64,000 nucleotides of DNA from Paenibacillus cremeus (GTDB lineage: Bacteria > Bacillota > Bacilli > Paenibacillales > NBRC-103111): contig NZ_VNJI01000034.1 of assembly GCF_007786445.1 (NCBI RefSeq), positions 1 through 64,000 of the forward strand, read 5' to 3'. A program made the translations under genes and the position numbers. The stretch's first letter is position 1; each line of letters starts with the position of its first letter. Below, piece by piece: positions 33,443-42,997 of the stretch. The notes below the pieces were generated by a model. The model searched no databases and had not been told where the DNA came from. It was given only the letters and a program-made list of their open reading frames with translations.

Positions 33443-33451
33443 TGATATAAT
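33443..33451 (+). promoter_or_regulatory. Extended -10 promoter of the GGDEF/BMP/hybrid-kinase operon
   Basis: TGATATAAT, an extended -10 element (TG-n-TATAAT), about 40 bp ahead of the ATG at 33496. No recognisable -35. Confidence 0.55.
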
Positions 33452-33495
33452 AGTAAATGCTAGAATGATAGGTTAAGAGAAAGGCGGTATGACCC

Positions 33496-34512
33496 ATGCG
33501 CATTTTAATCATTGACGATGATGAAGATACAAGTATTTTGCTCGAAACGATTCTTCGTTCCGAAGGCTACATCTACATAGATACTATGAACTCCGGCCAT
33601 GAGGCCCTTTCGATGATGGGCTTTGGCGACGCTCCTCCTCAGACGGCTCAGCCCGATCTGATTTTGCTGGATGTGCTGATGCCGGTGATGGATGGGATCG
33701 AAACGTGTTCCAGGCTGAAAAGCATCCCGGTCCTTCAAGATGTGCCTATCATCATGGTTACGGGAATGTCGGACGACGAGGTACTGAAGCAGTCGTTCGA
33801 TGCCGGTGCCAGCGATTACATAACGAAACCGTTCAAAAAAGTCGAGCTGCTCGTTCGGATCCGCTCCGCCTTGCGGTTGAAGAGCGAAATTGATCGGAGA
33901 AAAGAGCGTGAAGCCGAGCTGCTTCGTGTTACAAGCCTGCTGGAAGACGCCGTATTGAATTTAAGGCAGGTCAGCTTAACCGACGGATTAACGGCACTCA
34001 CCAACCGGAGGGGCTTCGACGAGAACTGGGCTCGGGAGTTTGAGCGTCTCATGCAAGGACAAGCTGATGCCTCTCTGGACGATGCGCTTTCCCTTGTTTT
34101 GCTCGATGTGGACCAATTCAAGCAGTATAACGATATATACGGCCATGTGGAGGGAGACCGCTGCTTACAGCGGGTAGCTGAGGTGCTGCGGCGAGAAACG
34201 AAGCAGCCTGGGGTGCTGGCAGCGCGCTACGGCGGCGAGGAATTCGTGCTCCTGCTGCCTGGAACGACTTCAGAGGCTGCGGTGGCCACCGCAGAGCGGG
34301 TGCGAACCGGAGTAGAGGGCTTGCGGATTGAGCATTCGCAGTCCAAGGTCAGCTCGTTTGTGACGATCAGCTTAGGCGTCGTTTCGATTCGGCCTGCGGA
34401 CGACACGTCCATGAGTGCGGTTATCGCCGCTGCAGATCAAGCGCTGTATGAAGCCAAGGCAGCAGGTCGAAACCGCGCGCAGGTTTACGCCTCACCACTA
34501 AAATTCCATTGA
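33496..34512 (+). CDS. Response regulator with GGDEF (diguanylate cyclase) output
   Basis: A 338-aa protein. The receiver domain (1-125) has the acidic pair in IIDDDED, phospho-acceptor Asp59 in LLDVLMPVMDG, Thr in MVTGMS and Lys in ITKPF. A coiled helix (130-160) links it to a GGDEF domain with LVLLDVDQFKQYNDIYGHVEGD and an intact active site RYGGEEF (GGEEF at 246-250). It should make cyclic di-GMP when phosphorylated. The RxxD inhibitory site normally five residues upstream reads QPGV, so product inhibition is probably absent. First gene of a three-gene operon with the hybrid kinase that likely phosphorylates it. Confidence 0.92.
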   Translation: MRILIIDDDEDTSILLETILRSEGYIYIDTMNSGHEALSMMGFGDAPPQTAQPDLILLDVLMPVMDGIETCSRLKSIPVLQDVPIIMVTGMSDDEVLKQSFDAGASDYITKPFKKVELLVRIRSALRLKSEIDRRKEREAELLRVTSLLEDAVLNLRQVSLTDGLTALTNRRGFDENWAREFERLMQGQADASLDDALSLVLLDVDQFKQYNDIYGHVEGDRCLQRVAEVLRRETKQPGVLAARYGGEEFVLLLPGTTSEAAVATAERVRTGVEGLRIEHSQSKVSSFVTISLGVVSIRPADDTSMSAVIAAADQALYEAKAAGRNRAQVYASPLKFH

Positions 34513-34528
34513 AAGGCTGATCTGTTCC

Positions 34529-35686
34529 ATGAGGCTGAGAAAGCTCCTAGCCCTTTTCCTTACTTTTTCCCTCCTACTAGGCTGTACGTCTAACCCTGCG
34601 AAGCCGTCGTCGGCAAGTCCTTCGGCAGAGCCTAGTGCGGAATCATCATTGCCTGCGGCGCCCGGTATGAATGGCAAGGCGGTTGGCTTTTTGTTCGTGG
34701 GCGGCACCGATGACTTCGGATACAATCAAGCGATTTATCAATCAACGGTCGCGGTGGACAATGCCTTTCCCGACCTCAATATCATCCGCAAGGAGAATAT
34801 TCCCGAGTCCGCGGAGTCGGAGAAAGCGATGGAGGATATGATCAAGTCCGGCGCCCGAATCGTGTTTGCGACCTCCAGCGGCTATACGAAATTCGCAGCG
34901 AATGTGGCCAAGCGGCATCCGGAAGTGATTTTTTACGTGCAAGGCGGGGATCAGACGCTTCCGAATATGGGAACCTTTGCTTTCTCGTTCTGGAAAGAGA
35001 TGTACTTGATGGGCTATGCCGCAGGCAAGCAATCGAAAAGCGGTAAGACAGGCTTCGTCGTTGCTTTTCCTTCCAGCCGGCTTCTGCTGCAGGTTAACGC
35101 ATTCACGGTCGGGCTGCGCGCGGCCCAGCCGAAGGCGACTGCGAAGGTCGTGTTTATTAACAACTGGTGCGATCCCGTGAAGCAAGCCGATGCAGCAACC
35201 AACCTGATCGATGAAGGCATTGACGTCATTACGCAGGTACAGAACTGTACGAAGACGATTCACCAAATCGCGGAAAAGCAAGGCATCAAAACGATCGGCT
35301 ATCAAGTCGACGGCTCGAACATTGCGCCCAAAAGCTGGTTGACGGGTCTCGTGTTCGATCGCTCCAAGCTGTTCATCGATATGGTCAAAACGGCTCAAGA
35401 AGGGCGCTTCACTGGAAGCCGCTATGACGGGTCGCTGATTTTGCAGAATGACACGGAAAAAGTAATCCAAATGGCCAGCTTCGGTCAAAGCGTCCCTGAC
35501 GAGCTGAAGCACCTCATGAGCCGCCAGCTCAGCGACATTCAATCCGGTAAGCTAAAGCCGCTCGTAGGCCCCATCAAGGATCAGGCGGGAGCTGTTCGCA
35601 TTGCAGCAGGCGCATCGCCCACCGAAGAAGAGCTCAATAAAACGAACTATTTTGTTGAAGGCGTCATAGGAGAGATACCAAAATGA
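34529..35686 (+). CDS. BMP/PnrA-family (nucleoside-type) binding lipoprotein acting with the kinase
   Basis: A 385-aa lipoprotein: lipobox SLLLGC with Cys19, a Ser/Pro linker, then a BMP/PnrA domain (VGFLFVGGTDDFGYNQAIYQ, FATSSGYTKFAANVAKRHPEVIF, GYQVDGSNIAPKSWLTGLVF). Relatives bind purine nucleosides for ABC uptake. Here no ABC permease or ATPase is present, and the gene overlaps a hybrid histidine kinase by 4 bases (ATGA). So it probably senses a ligand at the surface and signals through the kinase. Starts 16 nt after the GGDEF gene. Confidence 0.9.
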   Translation: MRLRKLLALFLTFSLLLGCTSNPAKPSSASPSAEPSAESSLPAAPGMNGKAVGFLFVGGTDDFGYNQAIYQSTVAVDNAFPDLNIIRKENIPESAESEKAMEDMIKSGARIVFATSSGYTKFAANVAKRHPEVIFYVQGGDQTLPNMGTFAFSFWKEMYLMGYAAGKQSKSGKTGFVVAFPSSRLLLQVNAFTVGLRAAQPKATAKVVFINNWCDPVKQADAATNLIDEGIDVITQVQNCTKTIHQIAEKQGIKTIGYQVDGSNIAPKSWLTGLVFDRSKLFIDMVKTAQEGRFTGSRYDGSLILQNDTEKVIQMASFGQSVPDELKHLMSRQLSDIQSGKLKPLVGPIKDQAGAVRIAAGASPTEEELNKTNYFVEGVIGEIPK

Positions 35687-38600
35687 AGTTATTCCATGTG
35701 CGATTCCTCGTCGTTTCCTTCAGCGTCGTCATTATACTGCTGCTCGGTAAGCTGGTGTATAACTATGATCAAATGACCCTGTTCAACAAAAACGTGCAAA
35801 CGATGCTGTCCTCCGATCTTCCGACCTTGAGCTTGAACCAGAAGCTCCTGTTTGAGCTCTCGGAGCGGCGATCCCTCGTGCGCAGCTATTTATTATCCGG
35901 CAATGAGCTGGATAAGAAAAAATACCTCACCGTTACGATGGCGATGGGACAGCATTTTAAAGAGCTTCTCGACCACCCGAACGGTCAATCGACGGATGTA
36001 ATCGCGCAGCTGATCAAGGACAATGAAAAGATGGGCGGCCTGATCGATGAGCAGGTATTCAAGGTGTACGACCGGGGCAGCCCTCTGGTTGCCCAGGAAA
36101 CGTTTCGGGAATTTGTGCGTCCAGTATCGGATACGCTGTTCGACAAGCTCAGCACGCTGAAGGATGACAGTGAAGAACGGATTTTGTCCTCCGGCAATCA
36201 GCTTCTGGATGCCAGCCATACGCTGCTGTTGACCGTCATCATCGTGTCTTTAATGATCATTCTGATTATCCTTGCGATTGCGGTGATCAACTCACGGTTT
36301 ATCGCCAGTGCCTTCCGCAAAATCCATAAACAAAATTACATGCTCGGCAAAAATGCCAAGGAACTGGAAAATAAAAATAGCGAGCTGTTCCAAACGAAAG
36401 AGCAGTTGAAGAACATTTTCGACAGCATGGAGGTCGCCGCCTTCTCCACCAACCTCAAAACCATGGAGCTGCTGCAGCTTTCTCCTGCGGTTGAAACCAT
36501 TACTGGGGTTCCGCTCGAAGATTTTTTCAACCATGTTGGGCGCTGGAAGGAACTGGTGCATCCGGAGGATTTGCCGATCTATGAGGCTGCGCGGGAGGAA
36601 TATACACAGGGGCTGAAATCGGATCGAGATTACCGAATTATTCGGCCGGACGGCGAGCTGCGCTGGATTCACAGCGTCATCACACCGATCTTCGATCTTG
36701 ACGGTTCCCATTACCAAATCACCGGCATTCTGAATGATGTCACCGAGCGGAAGCTGGCAGAGGATGTGCGGAACAGATATGAAGCGGAGCTCACCGCTGC
36801 GCGCGATGAAGCGATCTTAGCCTCCTCGGTGAAGAGCCAATTTCTAGCCGCGATGAGTCACGAGATGCGTTCGCCATTGAATGCGATCATCGGGATGGCT
36901 GAGATTTTGCAAAATACGCCGATTACGTCGCAGCAGCACAGCTATCTGCAATCGCTCCTTCGAGCGTCGGATTCGCTCTTACAGCTAATCAATCAGCTTC
37001 TGGATTTGTCCAAAATCGAGGAAGGCCACCTGCAGCTGGAAGATGAGCCGTTTGATCTTATCGAGCTGGTCGAGAAAACGATGGAAATCATGGCCATCAA
37101 TGCCCATTCCAAAGGGCTGGAGCTAATCTGCGACATCGCCTCTGCTGTGCCGCATAAAGTGACCGGGGATCCGGAGCGGCTGAGACAAATTTTAATTAAT
37201 TTGGTCAGCAACGCCATAAAATTTACGCCTAATGGAGAAATCGGCGTGACGGTTACGCATCAGCAGCTTGAAAATGAGGGCGGCCGGTTTGTTTTTTCCA
37301 TTCGGGATACGGGGATCGGCATTCCAGCCGACAAATTGGAGTCCATCTTCAACCGGTTTACCCAAGTCGACGCATCGACGACACGCAAATATGGCGGAAC
37401 CGGGCTGGGTCTTACGATCTCCCGCGACTTGGCCCGCTTGATGAAGGGCGATGTAACCGTGAAGAGCGTGAACGGCATCGGTAGCACCTTTACCCTATCC
37501 GTGCCGCTGGACATCGATCCTGCTTCAGAGCCGTTTCCTGCCTCGTTTGACTTTTTGCAGGGGCTTCGCATCCTGGTTGTGGACGACAATTCCACCAACC
37601 TGTTTATTCTGAGCAAGCTATTAACGAGTCGAGGCGCCCGGGTATCCGAGGCCGATCATGGGCTGACCGCACTGGATAAAATTAAAGATGCGATCGACAG
37701 CGGAGATCCGTACCGATTCATCCTGTTGGACTACCACATGCCTGACTTTGACGGCCTGCACGTAGCCCAAAAAATCAAGGAGCAGTACCAGGATATTAAA
37801 ACCACCATTCTGATGCTCTCCTCCGATAACATTTCGACCACGGTGAAGCAGACGGAACGACTCGGGATCGAGCGATTCCTAGTGAAGCCGATCAAGCAGA
37901 TGGAGCTGCTCACGATGATGAAGGAAGCGCTGGAGAAAAAGCAGCAGCTGTACTCCGAGCTCCTGCAATCCCAACCGGCATCACAGCCGCTGCTGCCGCT
38001 TCGCATCTTGCTCGTAGAAGATAATGACGACAACCAGCTCATTATTCAAACGATGCTGGGCCAAACGCCATATCAACTGGATGTCGCCAGCGACGGCGCT
38101 GAGGCTTGCGAGAAGGTCAAGCAAAAGACGTACGATCTGGTGCTGATGGATATGCAGATGCCGGTCATGGACGGCTATACGGCCACGCAGGAGATTCGGC
38201 GCTGGGAGCAAGCAACTGGACAGACGCCGCTCACGATCTATGCGCTTACCGCCCATGCTCTTAAAGAAGATCGGCAAAAGTGCCTGGATGCCGGCTGTGA
38301 CGCGCATTTGACCAAGCCGATCACACAGCACACGCTGCTGCAGGCGATCTATGAATTCAGCGTTAACCATTCACCGAGCTTGCCGCAGCTTCCTTCGCTG
38401 CAGCCGAACTCGAATACGGTCAATGTGAACGCAGGCTTTCAGCACTTGATTCCTGGCTACCTGGAGAAGCGCCGTTCAAACCTCATCACGATTCCACAGT
38501 GGCTTGCTGCAGGCGATTATGAAAGCATCCGCATCCTCGGCCACAGCCTCAAGGGCTCCGGCGCCAGCTACGGCCTCGAGCGCATCAGCGACATCGGTGC

Positions 38601-38703
38601 GGAGCTCGAGCAAGCGGCTAAGGACCGGAACGCCGATTGGATCCGGATCAGCGTGCAGGCGATGCGGGAGTATTTGGCGCATTTGGAGATTACTTATGTG
38701 TAA
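35683..38703 (+). CDS. Hybrid sensor histidine kinase with two receivers and HPt domain
   Basis: A 1006-aa membrane kinase: helix 1 at about 7-25, extracellular helical sensor (30-180), helix 2 at about 186-208, coiled segment, PAS domain (about 245-360). The dimerisation domain holds phospho-His393 (MSHEMRSPLNAII), then an ATPase domain (DTGIGIP, GGTGLGLTIS), receiver 1 with Asp683 (LLDYHMPDFDG), receiver 2 with Asp823 (LMDMQMPVMDG) and an HPt domain with His954 (LGHSLKGSGASYG). All relay residues are present. It can pass phosphate through its own HPt to the GGDEF regulator of the same operon. The overlapping BMP lipoprotein is the likely ligand sensor. Confidence 0.95.
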   Translation: MKLFHVRFLVVSFSVVIILLLGKLVYNYDQMTLFNKNVQTMLSSDLPTLSLNQKLLFELSERRSLVRSYLLSGNELDKKKYLTVTMAMGQHFKELLDHPNGQSTDVIAQLIKDNEKMGGLIDEQVFKVYDRGSPLVAQETFREFVRPVSDTLFDKLSTLKDDSEERILSSGNQLLDASHTLLLTVIIVSLMIILIILAIAVINSRFIASAFRKIHKQNYMLGKNAKELENKNSELFQTKEQLKNIFDSMEVAAFSTNLKTMELLQLSPAVETITGVPLEDFFNHVGRWKELVHPEDLPIYEAAREEYTQGLKSDRDYRIIRPDGELRWIHSVITPIFDLDGSHYQITGILNDVTERKLAEDVRNRYEAELTAARDEAILASSVKSQFLAAMSHEMRSPLNAIIGMAEILQNTPITSQQHSYLQSLLRASDSLLQLINQLLDLSKIEEGHLQLEDEPFDLIELVEKTMEIMAINAHSKGLELICDIASAVPHKVTGDPERLRQILINLVSNAIKFTPNGEIGVTVTHQQLENEGGRFVFSIRDTGIGIPADKLESIFNRFTQVDASTTRKYGGTGLGLTISRDLARLMKGDVTVKSVNGIGSTFTLSVPLDIDPASEPFPASFDFLQGLRILVVDDNSTNLFILSKLLTSRGARVSEADHGLTALDKIKDAIDSGDPYRFILLDYHMPDFDGLHVAQKIKEQYQDIKTTILMLSSDNISTTVKQTERLGIERFLVKPIKQMELLTMMKEALEKKQQLYSELLQSQPASQPLLPLRILLVEDNDDNQLIIQTMLGQTPYQLDVASDGAEACEKVKQKTYDLVLMDMQMPVMDGYTATQEIRRWEQATGQTPLTIYALTAHALKEDRQKCLDAGCDAHLTKPITQHTLLQAIYEFSVNHSPSLPQLPSLQPNSNTVNVNAGFQHLIPGYLEKRRSNLITIPQWLAAGDYESIRILGHSLKGSGASYGLERISDIGAELEQAAKDRNADWIRISVQAMREYLAHLEITYV

Positions 38704-38714
38704 TAAGAGCACAG

Positions 38715-38745
38715 AGGTCTCCGCTTTCGAGCGGAGGCCTTTTTG
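38715..38745 (+). terminator. Terminator of the sensor operon
   Basis: AGGTCTCCGC pairs with GCGGAGGCCT (one G-T pair) over a TTTCGA loop, followed by TTTTTG. Confidence 0.9.
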
Positions 38746-38757
38746 TGATGTAAATGC

Positions 38758-38793
38758 AAAAAAAAGAGGACGCCATTGCTGGCCGTCCTCTTT
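38758..38793 (-). terminator. Terminator of the uxaE-uxaC operon
   Basis: A 10-bp stem (38763-38772 with 38784-38793) followed on the minus strand by eight T (complement of 38758-38765), 24 bp beyond the uxaC stop. Confidence 0.9.
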
Positions 38794-38816
38794 ACTTATG
38801 CAATAAAACTTAAATA

Positions 38817-40229
38817 TTAGAGACCGAAATCGAAGTATTCCTTCGCGTTCGTGTAGGAAATATTTTGGACCATGTTTCCGAGCAGCTCCATGTCGTTAGG
38901 CGCTTCGCCGTCCTCGACCCATTCGCCGATCAGGTTGCAAAGAATGCGGCGGAAGTACTCGTGTCTTGGGTAAGACAGCAGACTGCGGGAATCCGTCAGC
39001 ATCCCTACGAAGCGGCTGAGCAGTCCATTGTTCGCGAGCGCGTTCATTTGCTCAATCATGCCGAGCTTCGTATCGAGGAACCACCAAGCCGATCCGAGCT
39101 GGAGTTTGCCAGCTACGCCGCCGCCCTGGAAGCTGCCCATCAACGAGGCAAGGACGTAATGATCCTTCGGATTAAGCGAGTACAGGATCGTTTTTGGCAG
39201 CGAGTCGGTGCTAGCCAAGCCGTCCAGCAGCCTTGCAAGCGGACCGGCGATGTTCGTGTCGTTGATCGAGTCGTAGCCCGTATCCGGACCCAGCTTCGCG
39301 AGCATACGAGTGTTGTTCGCACGGTGAGCGCTGATATGGAACTGCATGACCCAGCCGAGCTCAGCATACAGCTTGCCGAGGAACGTGTAAGTATACGTTT
39401 TGTACTTATTCTCTTCTTCGAAGCTAACGGCTTGTCCTTGCAGCGCTTTGGCAAAAATCGCTGCTGCTTCGTCTTTGTTCGTTTCAGCAAATGGCACGAA
39501 GTCCAAAGCATGGTCGGATACGCGGCCGCCGATCGAGTGGAAGAAACGTACACGGGATTCCATGGCAGCCAGGAATTCATCGTAATTGCTTACTTTTTGG
39601 CTGGCAGCTTGCTCAAGCTTTTGTACCCATGGCACAAATGTTGGACGGTTGATCTCAAGGCCTTTGTCAGGACGGAAGGACGGCAATACTTTGCACTCAA
39701 AATCCTTGATATCCTTGATCTTGATGTGGTACTCCAAGGAATCCGTCGGGTCGTCAGTGGTGCAGACCACTTTAACGTTCGACTTGGTGATTAAATCACG
39801 GGCTGCGAAGCCTTCGCCGTTCAGCTGTGCGTTAACCTTTTCCCAGATGACCGGAGCGTTCTTCTCATTAATCAGCTCGTACACGCCGAAGAAGCGCTGC
39901 AGCTCGAGGTGGGACCAGTGGTACAGCGGGTTGCCGATGGCGTTAGGAACGGTTTTGGCATAGGCCAGGAATCGATCGTAGTCGCTTGCGCCTTCGCCGC
40001 CAGTAACGTACTGCTCTTCTGCCCCATTCGCTCTCATGACGCGCCACTTGTAGTGGTCACCATACAGCCAAGCTTCCGTCAAGTTGGAGAAACGAATGTT
40101 TTCATAAATTTCTTGCGGACTCAAGTGGCAGTGGTAGTCGATAATCGGCATTTGCTTTGCGTATTCATGATACAGCTTCACTGCCGTTTCGTTATTCAGC
40201 AAAAAGTTATCATCCAAAAACGGTTTCAT
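38817..40229 (-). CDS. uxaC: Uronate isomerase (glucuronate/galacturonate isomerase)
   Basis: A 470-aa cytosolic enzyme of full family length. The N-terminal metal motif IIDYHCHLSPQEIYENIRF, the HYKWRVMRANG segment, VCTTDDPTDSLEYH, and MQFHISAHRANNTRM are hallmarks of UxaC. It converts D-glucuronate to fructuronate and D-galacturonate to tagaturonate, the first step of pectin-sugar breakdown. GGGAGG lies 9 nt before the ATG. It follows uxaE by 38 nt in one operon with a shared terminator. Confidence 0.97.
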   Translation of the reverse strand: MKPFLDDNFLLNNETAVKLYHEYAKQMPIIDYHCHLSPQEIYENIRFSNLTEAWLYGDHYKWRVMRANGAEEQYVTGGEGASDYDRFLAYAKTVPNAIGNPLYHWSHLELQRFFGVYELINEKNAPVIWEKVNAQLNGEGFAARDLITKSNVKVVCTTDDPTDSLEYHIKIKDIKDFECKVLPSFRPDKGLEINRPTFVPWVQKLEQAASQKVSNYDEFLAAMESRVRFFHSIGGRVSDHALDFVPFAETNKDEAAAIFAKALQGQAVSFEEENKYKTYTYTFLGKLYAELGWVMQFHISAHRANNTRMLAKLGPDTGYDSINDTNIAGPLARLLDGLASTDSLPKTILYSLNPKDHYVLASLMGSFQGGGVAGKLQLGSAWWFLDTKLGMIEQMNALANNGLLSRFVGMLTDSRSLLSYPRHEYFRRILCNLIGEWVEDGEAPNDMELLGNMVQNISYTNAKEYFDFGL

Positions 40230-40267
40230 TCGAGAACGCCTCCCGTTAGTTAGTTTGTTTTACTGAT

Positions 40268-41767
40268 TTACTTGCCCAACAGATCCAAGTGCTTGCCGAT
40301 GTGGCTGATCAGCGATTGCGCATAAGCTTCCTCTTGCTCGCTCAGCGTGCGGAAGAACTCGTCCTTGAACAAGGAATTGCCTTGTGCATCCTTAGCTTGC
40401 AGCAAGATACCGTAGGTGATGTGGATCAATTGACGTGCATTTTCTTCGTCCATGTACGTGTGCAGGTCGGCATCAGCTACTTCGCTCAGCGGAGCGATCT
40501 TGTCCAGCTCAGCTTTAACATGGTAGTAAGCCGTAGCTTCTTCAAAATGATCCAGCGCATACTGATGCATTTTGCGGTACAGGGAAGGGTTCACTTTAGC
40601 CAACGTGCGAACGGCTTCGAGCCAGTTGGTGCCGGCTGTCTTCACATGGAAACGACCTTTGGTGTATTGGCCGATCAGGGCAAATACGCTGAACTTGTCG
40701 CTGCCGGAGTGAATGCTGAGCTTGTACCCGAAGTCGTCGGCCAAACCAGCGTGGATAACCAATTCTTTCTCGAATTGCGCGATGTCGCCAATGTAGTCGA
40801 TCCCCTTCTGGAACTCGCCGCAGAAGCGTGGAGCCATGCTGTAGATCGTCATGCCGCGGCTGTACAGCTCTTTAGCAACGAAGAAGTGCGATTCAGGCGC
40901 TGTAGGAGTAGCCGTTTCGTCGATCGAGATTTCGAAGTCGATTTCGCGGCCTGCGGTAACGATGTAAGTATTATACACATGCTCCATGAAGTCGATAGCT
41001 GCGCCATAGATCAAAACGTTCTTGATCAGCGTCTCGCGATCAAAGGAGATCGTCGTGCCTGCTGCCGGGAACGCTTGGTTCAAGTAGCGTGCTTCGTAGT
41101 GGCTGCGTACGGATTCTGGAAGCTGATTATACTTCGCTTCTTGCTCGGCAGCAGAACTGCCTTCAATGCTGTTGTCGATTTTCTCGGAGCAGTCCAGCGT
41201 AAGCATCGTGAAGCCAAGACCGATGGACATCTCGATGTCCGCTTCCACCTTCAAGTGGTCGCCGTCTGCGCCGAAGCCGTCTTTGTAGCCTTCTTGGAAT
41301 GCTGCGTAGCAAGCTGCGTCAACGACTTGCTTGTAGTCGCGGCCAGTCAGGTTCAGCTCGCGGATACTTTGCTGCGCCAGGATCGGACGAACGTCACGGC
41401 CTTTGACCGTTCTGATGTGACCAGGGGAAGCAATGCCCAGACGATCGCCAAGACCGATGGTTGCGATTTGCGTACCGAATGCACGTGGAGCCGTGTATGG
41501 GAAGTACTTGTTGAGCACCAGACGATTCGCGTGTGTAAGCGGACACAATTTGCCGCCATCCTGTACTTCGCCTTCAAGCGCATCGTACAGCTCGCCTTCG
41601 CCCACAGCTACTATGTATTTCGTGTGGCTTGCGTTGTCCTTGATCATGAGCAGCTTGGTGGAGCCGGACTCCTCCAAAGACTGCGCGTATACTTTCACTT
41701 CGCCGCCGCTGATGCCTGTTACGTTTCCTGCGGCCAGGGCTTCGATAATCGGTTGAAACTTGCCCAT
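40268..41767 (-). CDS. uxaE: Tagaturonate/fructuronate epimerase
   Basis: A 499-aa protein of the UxaE family: KLCPLTHANRLVLNKYFPYTAP (shown in part), FGTQIATIGLGDRLGIASPGH, YKDGFGADGDHLKVEADIEM and KLSIHSGSDKFSVF carry the conserved His/Asp/Glu residues of this metal-dependent epimerase. It interconverts tagaturonate and fructuronate, so together with UxaC galacturonate enters the glucuronate route without UxaB. ATG 41765-41767 has GAGGAGG 9 nt upstream; the longer frame to 41803 lacks a site. The opposite strand is open for 507 codons across this gene, which is a codon-bias shadow. Confidence 0.93.
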   Translation of the reverse strand: MGKFQPIIEALAAGNVTGISGGEVKVYAQSLEESGSTKLLMIKDNASHTKYIVAVGEGELYDALEGEVQDGGKLCPLTHANRLVLNKYFPYTAPRAFGTQIATIGLGDRLGIASPGHIRTVKGRDVRPILAQQSIRELNLTGRDYKQVVDAACYAAFQEGYKDGFGADGDHLKVEADIEMSIGLGFTMLTLDCSEKIDNSIEGSSAAEQEAKYNQLPESVRSHYEARYLNQAFPAAGTTISFDRETLIKNVLIYGAAIDFMEHVYNTYIVTAGREIDFEISIDETATPTAPESHFFVAKELYSRGMTIYSMAPRFCGEFQKGIDYIGDIAQFEKELVIHAGLADDFGYKLSIHSGSDKFSVFALIGQYTKGRFHVKTAGTNWLEAVRTLAKVNPSLYRKMHQYALDHFEEATAYYHVKAELDKIAPLSEVADADLHTYMDEENARQLIHITYGILLQAKDAQGNSLFKDEFFRTLSEQEEAYAQSLISHIGKHLDLLGK

Positions 41768-41897
41768 GAAATAGGACCTCCTCAAGAGAATATGTTTCCT
41801 CACTTATTTTAACGCAAAAATAGTTTAATTTCATGACTAATCTTGCTCGTTTAACGTGCAACATATGCTTTTCTTGCTGTGTCTTTTTGAATTTTTC

Positions 41898-41906
41898 TGC
41901 TACAAT
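41898..41906 (+). promoter_or_regulatory. Extended -10 promoter of the AraC gene next to uxaE
   Basis: TGCTACAAT (TG-n-TACAAT) about 45 bp before the ATG at 41952. On the opposite strand, the uxaE side shows TAAAAT without a good -35, as expected for an activator-dependent promoter. Confidence 0.5.
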
Positions 41907-41951
41907 AAAAGCATTGTGACCACAGTAGCTACGGAAGAGAGGCAGACAGCG

Positions 41952-42833
41952 ATGAGCGAAACCATCGAGCTGAATTACGGCGCGGAGGAGGACGATTTTT
42001 ATATCCAGCATGTAAAACGGACGGAGCCCTTTGAGCGGACGAATCATTATCACGGGACGTACGAAATTTACTTTTTGCTGGCGGGACAGCGCACTTATTT
42101 CATTAAAGACCGATCCTACCTCATTTCCCCTGGTGATCTGGTATTCGTAGATAAGCTGGATTTGCATAAAACGCAGGACGTCGGCGAGCCGGGCCATGAG
42201 CGGATTGTCATTAATTTTAGTGACCGTTTCCTAGGCATGAGTCAGGCGAAATCGGACTTCACCCCCGGGAAAGAGCATCCCCTGTATACGCCTGCTTTAT
42301 TCGCCGCATTTTCCCAGTCTACTCCGGTGTTTCGGCTGAAGCTGCAGGAGCAGATTTTCGTCCAGCAGCTGATGAACAAAATGACGCAGGAGCTCAAGGA
42401 CAAAGCGACAGGCTATGAAACCTATGTCAAGCTGCTCTTGATGGAGCTTCTGCTGTTTGCCGGACGATGCGCGGAGCGGCAGGAAACGGCGGCTTTCGAG
42501 CAAGCGAGCCCGATGCATAAGAAAATATCCGAGGTGATCCGGCATATAAACGACAAATTCGATGAGCCGATGACGCTGGCCGGATTGTCGGAGAAATTTT
42601 ACATGAGCCCCTACTACTTAAGCCGTGCGTTTCGGGAGGTGACGGGCTTCACGTTCGTGGAGTATGTCAATACGACCCGGATCAAGGAAGCGCAGCGCCT
42701 CTTGAAGGAAACGAAGCTCAAGATTATCGAGATCGCAGACGCCGTCGGATTTGAAAATATTGCTCATTTCGGCCGCATGTTTAAGAAGCTGACCGGTCTG
42801 ACCCCGCTGGAGTACCGGAAGCTGAACCGATAA
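41952..42833 (+). CDS. AraC-family regulator with cupin sensor, likely regulator of uxaEC
   Basis: A 293-aa regulator. N-terminal cupin (about 25-110) with NHYHGTYEIYFLLAGQRTYFI and LISPGDLVFVDKLDLHKT; C-terminal pair of helix-turn-helices (about 190-290) with LAGLSEKFYMSPYYLSRAFR and LKIIEIADAVGFENIAHFGR. Start ATG 41952 follows a GAGAGG; the open frame upstream has no site. It is divergent from uxaE (185 bp apart) and probably senses a hexuronate-derived effector. It is a close relative of the regulator at 48570 (both share YFIKDRSYL and LHKT). Confidence 0.92.
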   Translation: MSETIELNYGAEEDDFYIQHVKRTEPFERTNHYHGTYEIYFLLAGQRTYFIKDRSYLISPGDLVFVDKLDLHKTQDVGEPGHERIVINFSDRFLGMSQAKSDFTPGKEHPLYTPALFAAFSQSTPVFRLKLQEQIFVQQLMNKMTQELKDKATGYETYVKLLLMELLLFAGRCAERQETAAFEQASPMHKKISEVIRHINDKFDEPMTLAGLSEKFYMSPYYLSRAFREVTGFTFVEYVNTTRIKEAQRLLKETKLKIIEIADAVGFENIAHFGRMFKKLTGLTPLEYRKLNR

Positions 42834-42920
42834 TTGCTTAGCAAGCTCGGCGCGGGATGCGCGGAGATTATGAGAAAAGACCTCGGATGCTGACGGAACG
42901 CTGATATCACCACAAGAAGA

Positions 42921-42948
42921 TTGTAAGCTGCAGCCCGTATGCTATAAT
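42921..42948 (+). promoter_or_regulatory. Promoter of the WecA/TagO-type gene
   Basis: TTGTAA (42921-42926), 16-bp spacer, TATAAT (42943-42948) with TG one base ahead of the -10 (extended -10). Confidence 0.65.
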
Positions 42949-42997
42949 TTGGCTATACTGCGTAATGTGTCACCTATCACCATCAGGAGGGATTCCA

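Noticed and set aside
40289-41812. 507-codon plus-strand frame opposite uxaE
   Set aside because: It has no ribosome-binding site or known motif, and its length follows from the codon usage of the clear uxaE gene on the minus strand.
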